Source: Xylogone sp. PMI_703
Taxonomy: Eukaryota; Ascomycota; Leotiomycetes
NCBI GenBank assembly: GCA_021399445.1
Contig: JAJTUQ010000005.1
Location: 5,022,001-5,086,000 of the forward strand
Length of the DNA: 64,000 bases
Reading direction: 5' to 3'
In this document: positions 1 through 11,821 of the stretch, piece by piece
Layout of the letters: every line of letters begins with the position of its first letter
Numbering within the stretch: the first letter of the stretch is position 1
Program-made: the position numbers and the translations under genes
Notes under the pieces: generated by a model
The model's database searches: none
What the model was told of the DNA's origin: nothing
Seen by the model: only the letters and a program-made list of their open reading frames with translations

Positions 1-278
1 CCATGTATCGTGTTTTGCCAATGAGTCGGCCCCCTGACTACAGAAAGCTGCCAGCCAGGAGCTGATTCCCCTACTTTGCTCTGCGGCCAGAACATATACC
101 TTTGTCCGGCTTTGAGCTCGGCTTCGCTAAGAGAAGAACTTGTTTGGGCTAAATTTAGGAAGGAAGCAATCCATCTAGGAGAGGGTATTATCATCTCCAT
201 TACATATCCGATTCCTTCGCCCTAGATGGCTATTATTGCTCGTACTCCAATGTACCTTGACCTTTGCAGTCACCCATA

Positions 279-3200
279 CTAAGCGATAGGTATCACATCT
301 TCAGTTTGAAATCTAAAAATCAATACTCGTGCAGAATAAAAAGGGCTGAGTGCGATGGCAGACGGTGCTACTGCTAAAATCTCACCGATATTCCGGAGGT
401 AGCCACAGCAGTTTCTTCCCGTTCCATACGACCCACGAGTCGTTGTCAGACATCGCAAGCCCATAGCCTTGTAGACCCAACAACAAGATATTTTTACGGG
501 GGGAGAGGTTCAGAGGTATAGCTCCCATATCGATGTGGAGAAGCGTCGTGGTGGCATCGAATGATAGGTAGGAAGGAGGCCGAGTGAGACAGTTTTCCTG
601 GACCTTCTGCCCAGTTGCAAGGTCTCGAACTGTCACGGCATACCCTTTGTCCTGGCGATTGCCAAATGCCAACAACTGGGAGTCGAACGAGAAGGCTATT
701 TTGTAAATAATATTCACGTGCCAGCTGTAGATGGTTCTCTGGGCTGCCGTGTCCCAGACGCGGAGCACTCTATTACCGGGGCGTGTCCTGCCATAGTATG
801 CGAGAAGCTGCGAGTCGGCCGAGAGCGTCATTAGCCAGGTGGCTTTGAGATTGTGCGGAAACGACCACGTGACTTCCCGACCCGCGACTATATCCCAGAA
901 CCGTTTGGGGCCATCTCTATCTCCGAGACCGAACAAATTGTCTGGTGTCTCCTTTAGTCCGATGATTCTGTTGTTAAGCCAAAATACATTGGGTGCACGC
1001 CGCGAGTTGCCAGTTTCCACTCCCTTAATTCGTGGACCGTAGCAATCTTTCAGACCTCCAAGAGCTCATCGTTACCCGATATACACGCTCGATATGTGAA
1101 GTCAGGGGAGAGATAATGCTCGCCATCCCATCTATGAATTTCCCGTCCCGTGTGCGCATCCCAGACTATCGTCTTGTCCTTGGACCGCGACGCGAGGAGC
1201 CTGGAATCCGATGAATACGCCAGCAATTCTGTAGGATAGTGGTGGCCGGCGGGCACTGGTGATGCCTGCTGTGCGGCAACGTCCCAGATCTTGACGCCTC
1301 TTTGTGAACCGGATGCCAACAACTTGCCGTCTGCCGAGAATGTCAGCGACTCGATATAATCGCTATTATGGTCAACGAACGTTTGGATTTTCTGTCCAGT
1401 CGCGATGTCCCAGACACAAACGTCATTAATGCCATTACCGGTACGTGCCTCTACTGCCGCTAGGAGTTTCGAGTCGGGAGATAATGCCATTCGTTTTTTA
1501 GGTCCAGACTTTCCACGTATTCTAATTGTTTGGGCTACTTGTCTAGTCGCTGTTTCCCAGACCTCGATCTGATATTCTTCGTCGTGGGCGGAAGTCCCCT
1601 GCAATACCGCCGTAAACTTTGAGTTGATGATCGACTCTAATGGCCAGATCACGCTCCGTGAGAGAACGCTTCGCAACATGGTTACATCCCAGACCTGAGC
1701 TGCACCTCTAAAATCCTGCTCCTCATGCGTAACCAGTAGAAGTTTGGAGTCGGCCGAGAATGTGGCGCTAACAGGATGAAACTTACCACCACTCTCGAGT
1801 GTGCCCATGTTTTGCTTGGCTTCCATATCCCAAATTTCAATATCGCCATCACCGTTTTCCCCTGCCACAAGTAGCTGCGAATTATTAGGCTTAAATGCAA
1901 ATGAGAGCATCCGACAACCAATTCTGACTGTGTGAAGCTTGTATCCTGTTATCAAGTTCCAAACTCGGACTTCCCACAATGACATCGATGCTACGACCAT
2001 GGAATCGGATGAGAATTTCAGGTGCCTGACACCATAATCACCTTCAAGTACTTGCACTTCTTGCTCGGTGACTGCATCCCGGATCTTGATCATTCCACCC
2101 CTCTATGCGGACGCTAAAAGTTTCATGTCAGGCGAAAATGTGATCGCTGTAATGTATGTACTATAATCACTGTGTGTTTCAATTGTTTGCAGACAGGAAT
2201 GCCAGTCGTCTTCCATCTCGGGTCTTGTTACTACCCAGCGAGACATCAAACGTTCCGATGTTTTCCGAACATTACTTTTATTTGGGGCGAATAAAAGTGC
2301 AGAAGAATAAAGCTGGAGCGGCGCTTTGTTTATTATCGAGTGAAAGTTCAAGACGAACCGTCTTGCGTCACGGAGAAATCCTGAAGTCTGGATGCCTTCG
2401 CCTACCTAAACAGATTTACTGTTAGCAAGCATATTAAGCATATTAAGCAAATGCTTACGTCCGTGATGCTTAAAAGCTCGACTATCATCCTTATACCCTC
2501 CGGTATCTTTCCCAGAAGGCTTAGGGCTTCAATCCAGTGTAAGAGTAATGTTCGAGAAATCGGTGAACCTGATCGTTGTCTTTGACTTTGTATCCACTCG
2601 CTTTCAAGTGGTAAGCCCAATAGAGACATGCATATTGAACTTCTGGCGGGAGGTTCTCGGCAATTGTTTGCGCGCCTACCTCTACACGCATTGTTCCAGG
2701 GAATCCTAACTGGCAGATGTCCTTTTTGAGTGTTCCTTTCATTAGCATATCAAGACACTTGGTCGCTACACACTTATGAGTCTTCTATGATCAACCCAAA
2801 AAGGGTTGTGGCGCTTCATTTCAGGGTCCACAAGGTAGTCTCGGAATGATAAATGAAATATTTTGATAGGTTCGTGTGAGTTATGATGAGGCGGAATGTG
2901 TAGGACTGAATAGAGCATACTTAATCTATGAGCGACAACCTCTTCTGATATTTCAAGGAGCGAAGCCAAGGAGGCCATTGGCAGTGGGTCAGCAAGGAGT
3001 ACAATTGTACCAACAATTTCACAGAACTCTTTTATTATTGACTCTCTTTCTTCTTTCGAACGGCGTACAAGATTTGAACCGTCCGAAATCATGAGCATTT
3101 GGTCGAGAACTGGAAAATATGTCGCATGAAGCCGAAAGTTCGTTCCCATAGATTGATATTTGAGTATCTTTTTTAATTGTTCTCCCGGATGGCCCTGTCC

Positions 3201-5136
3201 CCGGTCTTCAATAAAACGGCAAACAGTTTTAGCAAATATGAACAGCGGAACAGCTTGGTCCACTAGAATCTGGAGGTATATGCTACCGGGCCAATCCGGA
3301 GGTAATGGTGCTAGAGCATCCGCATTATAGTCGTCCCGGGTCCTGGAGAGCTCTTTCTCAAAAAATACGGTGATATCATGCATAATCGTATTCTTTTTAA
3401 CTTCATGTAGAATTAGGTCGTGGTATTCACCGTTAATGTTTCTGAAGTGGCGTAAAATCGGAAACTCTGGTCTACTTGTGATGAAAAACTTAATTCGAAG
3501 AGATGTTGAATCTTTTAATTTAGGCAAGAGACTAATAATCACCCCAGCTCCTGTATCTGAATCACATTCGTCAAGGGCGTCAACCACGATAACAATAGTT
3601 TGGGGATTTTGCTTTTCACGGCTCATTTTCTCCATAGGTAGCAAGATGAGCTCCCGAAACTGGGTTACTATCCCCTTGTCTCCGATATCAGAATTGTTCT
3701 CAACGGCATGCTTCACGTATGAACCTAGAACGGGGTATCTATGGGCTAATTGAGCTGCTATTGTGGTGAAGAATAGAGCTGCCTTGCCACGGTCTCCTTC
3801 ACCTCTTTTGAAGAAAAAGCTGTCACCGAGAGCTCCTTTCTTCGCGAGATTACGCGCTACTGTGCGGGAGATCGTGGACTTCCCAGTGCCTGCCATCCCT
3901 TGTAGCCAGAATATACATTTAGTGGATTCCTTGTTGACCCAATCATCAACATCAGCGAGTAGTGCAACTCGAGTGTTTTCGTAGCATGTGGCGCCACCTT
4001 CTTCTGCATAAGAGTCAAATGCTACTCCTTTGGCTATGGGTAAGTTCTTGAGGATAATCTCTTGGTTTGTATTGATTAATAATATGCTGTAACCCTGTCA
4101 TCAATATTACTCTTGCCAGGAATGGTAGCTTTTTACATACGCTTGGTCTTGACTGATCCGGTGTGCCTCCTCAGTGAGAGTCAGAAGTTGCTTGATTGTA
4201 GCCCTAGTTTGGTGATTGCAATGTCTTTCACAGTCATCTGCGGCCTTGAATAGTTGGTCCGAGCTATCGCAGGCGTTCTTGATGTAGTCATCCATATCTT
4301 CAAGCCTGAAAACTGCATTAATCGGCCTACTCCTGCTTTCCTTACATCTAATTGTGAAGCCAAGTAATAATAACGTATTTGTGTAAGCTTGAATAATGGC
4401 GCTTTTTAAAGCGTCTAAGGAATCCTGGGGAAGATTTTGGGCTGTATCGGGATCTAAGTAGAGTTGTTGGTACCTATCGCATTGTAGAGTCAATGTAGTA
4501 ACGCACGCCACGCCCTCGATAAGACGACTCTCTAGTTCGCTACTAGCGGTCAAAACCTAGGAATATTAGCCTCATTTCTGGAAATGATATATTATTTCTC
4601 AACATTATTATGCTTTTGACGGAGGTAAGGCTACTTACAACAAGAACCGACCGGACTGCAGCCCACGGAAGGGCAGCGTGGATGGGATCGAAGCTAACAG
4701 CCACATCACCAACCGAAATGAACTTGTTCAATATTGAAACCGTCTTTTTAACAATACGGCTAGCATTGTCTGGCAGTCTCTTGATTTCCTCCTCCAAGTA
4801 CTTCTTAATATAATTGGCTGGATCGCCCTGGGTCACGTTGGTATCGCTGCTTAGACTGCTCGTAAATTCTTTAATAATAGCTAGGAGCTCTTTATCTTCG
4901 CTGAACTGTTGAAGGTTCTCTAGGGCCTTTTCCCAGAGTTCATGAGTACTCGAAGGTACGGTTTCTGTAATTTCTCTTGAGCTTCGGGCAGTTTGTGATA
5001 GCGTTGATGTATCGGGCGTAGGAGGTCCTAAGCTACCCCGCTCATTATTATTATTGGATCTAGATTTCTTCGATCTCCCCCAAGGGGATAGGTTACGTAG
5101 ACTCTCTCGAAACCTAGTGCTCTTGCTTTCAGCCAT
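279..5136 (-). pseudogene. NACHT-WD40 (NWD-type) STAND receptor, decayed 3' half
   Basis: This is a fungal NLR-like receptor (HET-E/NWD family), usually a self/non-self or immune sensor. The chosen start is the ATG at 5136. Introns 4557-4638 and 4087-4140 join an NWD N-terminal domain (ser-rich head, then a helical region with LWEKALENLQQF and LPWAAVRSVLVV) to the NACHT module. That module has the pre-NACHT block AFDSYAEEGGATC, P-loop GMAGTGKST (about 3870-3896), Walker B IVVDALDEC and sensor FFITSRPEF. All of this reads open to a stop at 2766. Beyond it the homology continues only by changing frame near 2785 and near 2540, then past an in-frame TAG at 2103-2105 where WD repeats resume, then across frame changes near 1045 and near 382 (the usual C-terminal WLPPEYR block). 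An intron near 2375-2450 is likely. At least seven WD-like blocks with WDxATGQ motifs remain. A truncated NWD-NACHT protein could still be made. Each lesion being 1 nt also fits sequencing error, but the intact 1551-residue NLR at 48 kb argues against error everywhere. Confidence 0.85.
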
Positions 5137-5519
5137 GATATTTAGAAAAGACAAATGAGAGCTATCAAAAACAGAAAGACTGGGCAAGATGATACCGTAG
5201 CCGTACGTGATGTGGCTATGGTGAGGCTGGCAAAAGCGAGCTGTAAAAAGTACACATGGAACCAATGGCGGTTAACCACAGCTTCCATATACGCAGTAGA
5301 TGCTATTGGCTGAATATTATCCAATTTAGGAACACTACTTGAGAGTTATTCTATCTCGCGCTAGAAGTATACATATCCGTAGACATAAACATGGGACAAC
5401 ATATGACAACAGGTTATATATGAATGGCTTAGGTCCACTTCTTTAGAAAACTAAGTCACCAACTACATCTATATTTCAACACACCTTCCTGGATGCTTGC
5501 CGCCAACCAAGCCTTGTCT
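5137..5519. other. Intergenic spacer upstream of the NLR-like gene
   Basis: It holds the promoter side of the minus-strand NLR-like gene and the 3' flank of the oxygenase gene. I see no further gene, repeat or RNA here. Confidence 0.5.
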
Positions 5520-6413
5520 TCAAAAAAATACCCAAGATCGGACCTCAATAGACCTTCTCGGCGGAGCATCCTCTGGAGTGGAATTGTCCCAGAATGCTCC
5601 ATGTGGGAGCACCATCCTCGGATCTGAGTGGAAAGAGGAAAACACCAGAGCCTCTTCTGGCGCAAGGTTGCTTACGTATTGATATGCGTATCGATCATCG
5701 TCCTTGAGGACACAGTTCCAGCTCTTGCCTCCACGGTCAGTAATGCGAGGATCATTAATGCTGTACACCCGAGCCATATGAGTATCGTAGTCCCAATCAG
5801 GAATTGAGTCGTGGTTCGCAACAAGGAGAGGCCATCTTTGTACTGGCTTTCCAATCGGCCGCCATACATTGATTTGCGCCCATCGGGTATGGTCTTTCAG
5901 CAATGCATCGGCCTTCTCTTTCCCAATAGCACACTGTAAAGACACGATGGCATTTGGTATATCCCTATCAACATGTGCAACAGGCCTGGGTCCAGGCTCA
6001 TCAGTTGCATCTTTCATGAAGTCCTTGACCTTGGCCTGCTCATTCCGGGTTTGAAAATTGAACGGGAAGACGAGGTCGGATCCAGTCAACTTCTTCAGAA
6101 GATTTCCGCATTCTTCGAAGTATATTTTTTCAATTTTGATTTTTCCTTCAGCAGAATTAGCATCTTCGAAGTCTTCTCGGCTTAATGTTGTTGGAGACGA
6201 AACAAGCTGGTATCCGTTTGTCATGAGAGAAGGCGATGGATCCAGATGCCGAATGTCGTGCACTGTGATAGCAACATCTCGAGGGAAATTAACATTAGTA
6301 TCAGCGATAGAGTCTCCATTCTTGTAATCTACCACTCCATCTTTACCGTCCTTGGTTCCATTCCAGAGGCCCGTTTTACCAGTAGTAGAATGCTCAATGC
6401 TCCCCATTTCCAA
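5520..6413 (-). CDS. CmcJ/AsaB-like Fe(II)/2-oxoglutarate-type oxygenase (hydroxylase/desaturase family)
   Basis: A 297-residue single-exon protein of the fungal CmcJ/NvfI/AsaB (GA4-desaturase-like) family, commonly annotated as hydroxylase/desaturase or methyltransferase. Members often modify secondary metabolites or small acids. Visible marks are the family block INVWRPIGKPVQRWPLLV (about 181-198), a possible metal motif HVD (147-149), FHSDP with H262, PHGAFWDNSTPEDAPPR (about 270-286) and SIEVRSWVFF at the C-terminus. The frame stops just after VFF at a run of seven T. One T fewer would read on in the neighbouring frame for about 20 residues, so the exact C-terminus is uncertain. It heads the row of carboxylate-related genes to its right, but co-regulation is only an inference. 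The substrate is unknown. Confidence 0.8.
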   Translation of the reverse strand: MEMGSIEHSTTGKTGLWNGTKDGKDGVVDYKNGDSIADTNVNFPRDVAITVHDIRHLDPSPSLMTNGYQLVSSPTTLSREDFEDANSAEGKIKIEKIYFEECGNLLKKLTGSDLVFPFNFQTRNEQAKVKDFMKDATDEPGPRPVAHVDRDIPNAIVSLQCAIGKEKADALLKDHTRWAQINVWRPIGKPVQRWPLLVANHDSIPDWDYDTHMARVYSINDPRITDRGGKSWNCVLKDDDRYAYQYVSNLAPEEALVFSSFHSDPRMVLPHGAFWDNSTPEDAPPRRSIEVRSWVFF

Positions 6414-7196
6414 GTTGCAAAGCTATTAACGATGTGAGGGGATTTTCGCAAGTTCCTTTCCAGTAGGATGAATACGCCCGTATTATCGATACACTAGTAC
6501 GTGATTGGAGGGATCCTTTAGCTCTAGAAATGCTAGAGATGAAGAAATGCTTATGAAGGGATTAAGTACCAAGTCCTTCTATCACCGAATTGGTGTGATC
6601 CCATCATATCTGGGAACTCATCAGCTACCTCGATGAGCACTAGGGCTGATGTCAGCAGAGTCTAATAAAGTTCGTCACAATCGATTGAATAATATATGAT
6701 GCTCCCTATATTTGGTCTGCATTTATCGTGTTTGTCGAGGTGCAGATGCAGTAGAGTAACTGTTTCATTTACCTAACCCGGCAAGGGGTGGCAATCCCTG
6801 GTACAGTAAGCACCATCACCTCCAGGGGGTTTAGCGGATACTGGCTATGCCTGCCCCTGTATCGTTTTACGTCGGTGACAGGAGCTTAATTAACCCCCCA
6901 AAATTTTAAAGGAACCCCTCTCAGAATAGTAGTGGCCCGAAGCGGCTGGTTCAAAAATGACATGGTCGATGGGAGGTACAGTATTAGGGTGATTCTAAGT
7001 TTAGTGCCTTCGACAAATCTTGCCAGCATGCCTTTTTTTCGTTAATCAGTTTTATTAATTGCTCTGACTAGTAGACTCTGAGAGAAGAGCCGTAGTAAAT
7101 GACATAAGGCTTGTATTGCTCAAGACCTTCTCCTAGATTTTAGTACTAATCTGAACTTCAAACTCTATCCTCTCCTTCTAGGTTATTTGAATAAAA
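6414..7196. other. Intergenic region, no gene seen
   Basis: It contains the 5' flank of the oxygenase gene and the 3' flank of the mitochondrial carrier. No ORF with family features, no tRNA and no convincing repeat was found. Confidence 0.5.
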
Positions 7197-8469
7197 TCAT
7201 ACTGTAGTTGTGTTACTATTTGTGTACATCAACGCGGAAGCAACCTGTTCGTAAACACTAAAGACAATCCCACCACTTAGAATCAGCCGCCCCAAGCGCA
7301 TTGTACTTCCTTTCCAAAACCCTTTCAAACCATAGTCGTTGTAAATACTCCCCACTGCCTCTCTGAATGGTGCCCCTTGAACACTCTGCGATCGCGTTTT
7401 CACTACATCAAACGGCTGGGTAGCGTATACGGTAACGGTACCAGCTATGGCACCCATCGCAAACGTTGTCACCGCTGTCCGTGGAACTTCATACGTCTTG
7501 GCTGTTTCTTTGAGGAAATTGTATGATCCCATACGTACGGCGGAGGTGGCCATCTGCTTTGCCGTAGTCGAGACAATGCCTTTATACAGGTCCGTGAAAC
7601 CGTTTTCTTGGACCAGTAACTTTATAGCATGAGTGGTAGAGCGGATGCGTCTGGCTGACCTCGCATCGTCGATTCTTTAATTATTGATATTAGCACCGTC
7701 CAATAGTCTGAGTAATGCGAAAGAAACCATCCTAGTCTGGGATAACGCACAATGCGGTTTTGATTCTCTCAGTAGGGGTCACGGCAAGAACACTTTCAGT
7801 AGCGCCTGCAGCCATACCAGCGAGGATACCTCGTCCAGTAGATAGGGTCCCCTTTTCATCCGAAAGAAGGTTTTTAATAGTGTCAAACGATAAGAACCTG
7901 ATGCCCACTTTGGCTGTGGTACCCTGTTCCATATAAAAAATATCAGTACGGGAATCATGTTGTTAGTGATATACATTTATCAGACTTACAACGACTAGAG
8001 TGAAGCATCCCGTATATACAGCTCCTAGACCCTCAAGTTTCACAACTTGATAGATCAGTACTAGGGGGTTCTTAGGAGTTGTAGCCGATCCTGAGGAACG
8101 AAGCTGTGCTCTTGTTTTCGCAAATTCAAATGGATACTGTGGCCTCCTCAGCAAAGATAACAAAACTTGAATCTACGGCAGTTCGACGGCATTGAATGGC
8201 CTTTTTTGGGATTTTCCATGGAAAGACGTAACCATCACGCGTCCCATGATCTTCATCACCCAAGATAGCAACTTACGGTAATGGTAGCTTCCGTAGCTCC
8301 AGCAATCCCTCCAGATACTAAGGACACCCATGATGGTATAGGTTGCTTCGTGTTTGTTTGTTTCTGATTAATTTTCGTGATATTAGAAGTCAGCAGACAA
8401 CTTTCAGACAATTGCTGAGCTCACCTCAGTCTTCGGCACGACACCTGCCGGCTGCGAAACAGCTGGCAT
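7197..8469 (-). CDS. Mitochondrial tricarboxylate (citrate) carrier, CTP1-like, five exons
   Basis: Five exons (8469-8425, 8363-8277, 8136-7990, 7923-7751, 7674-7197) give 309 residues, the normal length for a mitochondrial carrier. All three solute-carrier repeats are present. Repeat 1 has VSGGIAGATEATITYPFEFAKTR, repeat 2 has LAGMAAGATESVLAVTPTERIKTA and repeat 3 has MGAIAGTVTVYATQPFDVVKTR, each with the PxD/ExxK/R signature. The block IDDARSARRIRSTTHAI and the C-terminal GFWKGSTMRLGRLILSGGIVF are typical of citrate/tricarboxylate carriers. The protein should exchange citrate or related tricarboxylates across the inner mitochondrial membrane. A carrier of this type sits in the fumonisin cluster (FUM11), where tricarballylate is made. 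Here it lies between an oxygenase and a TcuA-like dehydrogenase region. It could be a cluster-dedicated paralogue or the housekeeping copy. A genome search would decide. Confidence 0.88.
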
Positions 8470-8942
8470 CTCAGATCTACGTGAACCACCGCTCTGGTCT
8501 TTGAACTGTAGGAACCTATACGACTATTATCTGTATTGATAGTATGTATGTCTATTATAGAGCGTGATAATGTGGCTCTTGACACTCAAAAATGGATACT
8601 GGCGGGAAATCGAAAAGCCGGAAAGTGACGGTCCGCAGCCGGATAGCGCTGCATTTCCGATTGGTGGAAGCGATATACCAGACTGCTATAATGTGTAAGA
8701 AGACCATTGATAGTTCCATACGACTAGGAAATACAGTATGATCATGCGGCAGACTTGGCCATTTATTGCCATTTATATTTCATCAATTATAAATTTGGAA
8801 AGACTTTTCAATCCAATCAAGTTATGTGCAATATACAAATATGGATAAATTAATTATATCTACTATTTCAACGGCTGGGCGTTACAGTTACGCTATTGAG
8901 AGCATGAGAATCCGCTCTTAGTTTCTTATTAAACATTTTCTT
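8470..8942. other. Spacer with CGG/CCG-rich patch upstream of carrier gene
   Basis: This is the 5' flank of the carrier gene and the 3' flank of the regulator. Around 8615-8650 several CGG and CCG triplets cluster (for example CGGTCCG), the kind of triplet Zn2Cys6 regulators bind. This is suggestive only. Confidence 0.3.
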
Positions 8943-11271
8943 TCAGGAAGAATTCATTGTATCAAATCCGGCAGCATGGGGTATCCAGAACCCAGTAAGA
9001 AGATCGTTCCATCCAGAATCAGCCAACGAAGGATCAAAATTAGGAATCCCAAAAGCCCCTGCATTTAGTTCCACATGCGCAGAGGGGCTTTGTGGCCGTG
9101 TAGGTTGATAGTATGGAGAACTAGGAAACATACGGGCTATTGCGTCGATATCAAGTAGAGAGGAAGCGGAATCGCTCGCTCCCGGGAAGCTACCTTGGGC
9201 GTGTTAGCCTATTATCCTTAAAACAGAGTTATGGAGGACGTACCGGAGTTCCCTGAAACGCCATTAACATGCATTAGATTGCGAATGATCTTGGTGACAC
9301 CACTGATACCTGGAATTGCGACTGCAAGCTCATCTAGGATGCTCAGAGTCGCCATGAGCATAGCCCAACTTTGCACCCCGTTAGGCAAAGCTGCATTTCG
9401 GACATGTATTGTGCATGCAACATACGCGGCATATCCCAAGAGATATGGTGCTCTCCGCATAGTGTAAGTTTTGTTCCATCTTTCAATAATACTTGTGATT
9501 CCAAATGCCGCCTCGGAACATCTTTTCCACGATGCTCCAGGTTCAGAGACAGATCTTAAATGCCCATCGGAGATGAATGGTCGATGAAGGAGAATGAGAA
9601 GCGAATGATAGGTGGTATGCAGAAGCATCACATTTGGTGTCACCACCCTGCTCGCGATGGCAGAATCCATTGACCATGGTTGGCATATGAGATAATTAGG
9701 CAAGTTCTCATTCCAAGATAGTAATCCTTCATCAAGGGACTGGAGACTGGCCTGAGCATTGGAGGCTCTGGCACCAACATAGTAAAACCTATTCAAGACT
9801 CGTGACATCAATTTAGCTAAGAGGCAAAACTGCCGAAAGGTTGATACAGAATGGATAGGTCTTGGCGCGTACGGCTGTGGTGACGTTTGATATTGGGGAT
9901 CGATATATGGACTCCACAATTCTAGCTCTTCCATCGTATCCATAAATTTGAGAGAGACATTGCTATCTCGCATATGCATGGAAATAGGGCGACCCATATA
10001 TAGACTCTGTAGTTTATCGCAGATGAATGCACCCCAATACACTCGCCGCCTGATCTCCACATCCTCGGCCTTCACATCCGGATTGCGAATATCTAAGTGC
10101 AGCCCAAGGTCATATACCATGCGAGTAGCCAAACCAGTATGGATCCAGCCTTTTGATATCTCCCCTCTTCCGATATACGTGGACCCTAATAATAGTAAAC
10201 CGACAATTGTTGGGATACTGGACTTCTCCATTCCAGACTTAGCATCGAGGAGCTCATCACAACGACGGAAGAAACGACCGCCGGCTGTGCGCGGATCTGA
10301 TGGGTCGTCACGCACACTCCTACGGTCCGAGTATTTCGATGCAGTAGCAAAGATAGCATTGAGAAGAAACTTGGAATAGTAAGGTCCGTCGCTCATCAAA
10401 TCTCTCGTGAAAGTGGGTCGGTATGTAAGCAGAAAGGTGTGATGTTGTCGATTCCAATGAAGATCCAGTAAATGAAGAGCCAGGTCCGTTGGGATACCAT
10501 CGAAGTCTGTATGAAATTGTAGCTCATATTCTCTCTGACGTTGCAGAGTAGCATTAGCTATAAGCTCGCTGCTCCCTCCTTGTGAGAATCCATGGTTATG
10601 TTGCGATGGTCTAGTGTCATCATGCAGGGCTGAAGTTGGTCCAAATATCCCCACCTGACCTTGATCATCTATTGAGACAAAGGGGGCCGTGTTAACTTCA
10701 TCATCTGACGAGAACTGATCAAGTTCTCCGGTCTCATCATGTTCGATATGCGATGGACTTGTCTTTGCAGAGAATCCTACTGTTTGATTAACTGGTGAGG
10801 CGAAAGTTTTATCTTGAGGAATTATGGGTTGAATTTGCCCCTCAACATTTGTTGTATCAATAGCATTGAGGAGGCTGTCACGTTCTTCTGCCGTGACAGA
10901 TTTCAGGCGAAGGAGAAGTTGTTCAACATCTCTCTTCTCTTTCTGTATCGCTTTGATAATGGCAGAGGACGGCCTTGAATAGCTTCAATGAGAATGCCAT
11001 ATCTGAAGGCAGGATAGAATGACCAACCTTGGCTTCGGGGCATGTGAGTATACACATTCTTGACTCTGAAGTTGGCACGTCCGGCATATTGGCTTCGAAC
11101 GGTCACATTTAATCTAGTTTGGTGAGCATTAGCTAATTTCTAGATGCTGTTGATTTGTCGTGCAATAATAATACATGCCTTTCGTTGGCGGCAAAACTTG
11201 CAGGCGTGTTTCTCCCGCTCCTGCCCCGGGATTATCACTTCTCGACGTCGACCCCTAGTATCCATCGACAT
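8943..11271 (-). CDS. Zn(II)2Cys6 fungal-specific transcription factor
   Basis: Four exons (11271-11179, 11113-11028, 10973-9244, 9193-8943) give 719 residues. The zinc cluster lies near residues 22-50: CKFCRQRK, then IKCDRSKPICRTCQLQSQEC, with exact C-x2-C-x6-C-x5-C-x2-C-x6-C spacing. It is split by an intron at 11114-11178 that begins GC rather than GT. The nearby GT alternative gives a stop. A short linker-like helix (IIKAIQKEKRDVEQLLLRL) follows, with an acidic stretch. The middle holds the fungal_trans (MHR) domain, with LHLLDLHWNRQHHTFLLTYRPTF and RRRVYWGAFICDKLQSLYMGRP. The start was chosen at the first ATG of MSMDTRGR, just upstream of the basic zinc-cluster lead. The gene is divergent from the FAD dehydrogenase across 550 bp, so it is a good candidate local regulator. 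Its target is unknown. Confidence 0.9.
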
Positions 11272-11821
11272 ACAGTTACGAAGGGTAAAGTGCGGAGACT
11301 GCAGTCTGGGGTGAAGTGGGCGAGAATGGGGGCGGACTGGAGCTTTCCTGGGCCATGATATTATTATGCGCCCGTTAATTCATCAAAGAGGAGAATCATG
11401 TAGGCCGTACAGGGATTAACGGACTGGGAGAGTGCGTCGCCCAAGTGGCTGAACTAGTTCAATCAAAGATCGTGCCAATGGGAGACTTGTCCTGTTCTCA
11501 ATTAACATCTGAGAGCCGAATCTATCTTTATTCTTAACGCAAATAAAAAAGTATATAGAGGTGACAGGTCTATAATCCCGAAGGGAAGATTCTTCTCCAC
11601 TTTGATTCCAATATTGTCGAGCCTACCTCGCTCTCCGGTGCTGCAGGGTATACATGCGGAATCGGATATTCCGTTCGTCACTTTACAACTATGAATTAAA
11701 AGAAGGCTGCTGCCAAGATCTTAAAGCATTAGCCTGCTCAGTCAACATAACTGATGAAAGTTGATACCTCTCTTATAATTGTCGATACCACTTGAGAATC
11801 TCGCAAAGATAGAAAGACACA
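11272..11821. promoter_or_regulatory. Divergent promoter between regulator and FAD dehydrogenase
   Basis: A 550-bp intergenic region separates the minus-strand Zn2Cys6 regulator from the plus-strand TcuA-like dehydrogenase, a usual arrangement for a local regulator and its target. It contains a perfect CGG-type inverted repeat (11657-11673) and a CTTATAA-like AT stretch at about 11770, close to the dehydrogenase start. Transcription start sites cannot be read from sequence alone. Confidence 0.5.
11657..11673. promoter_or_regulatory. Inverted repeat CGGAAT-N5-ATTCCG, candidate Zn2Cys6 site
   Basis: Six-base arms CGGAAT and ATTCCG are exact inverted complements around the 5-nt spacer CGGAT. 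Zn2Cys6 dimers classically bind paired CGG triplets, and here the terminal triplets form CGG-N11-CCG. The site lies about 150-165 bp upstream of the dehydrogenase ATG. A CGGAAT half-site also occurs near 13653, upstream of the MFS gene. Function is inferred. Confidence 0.4.
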
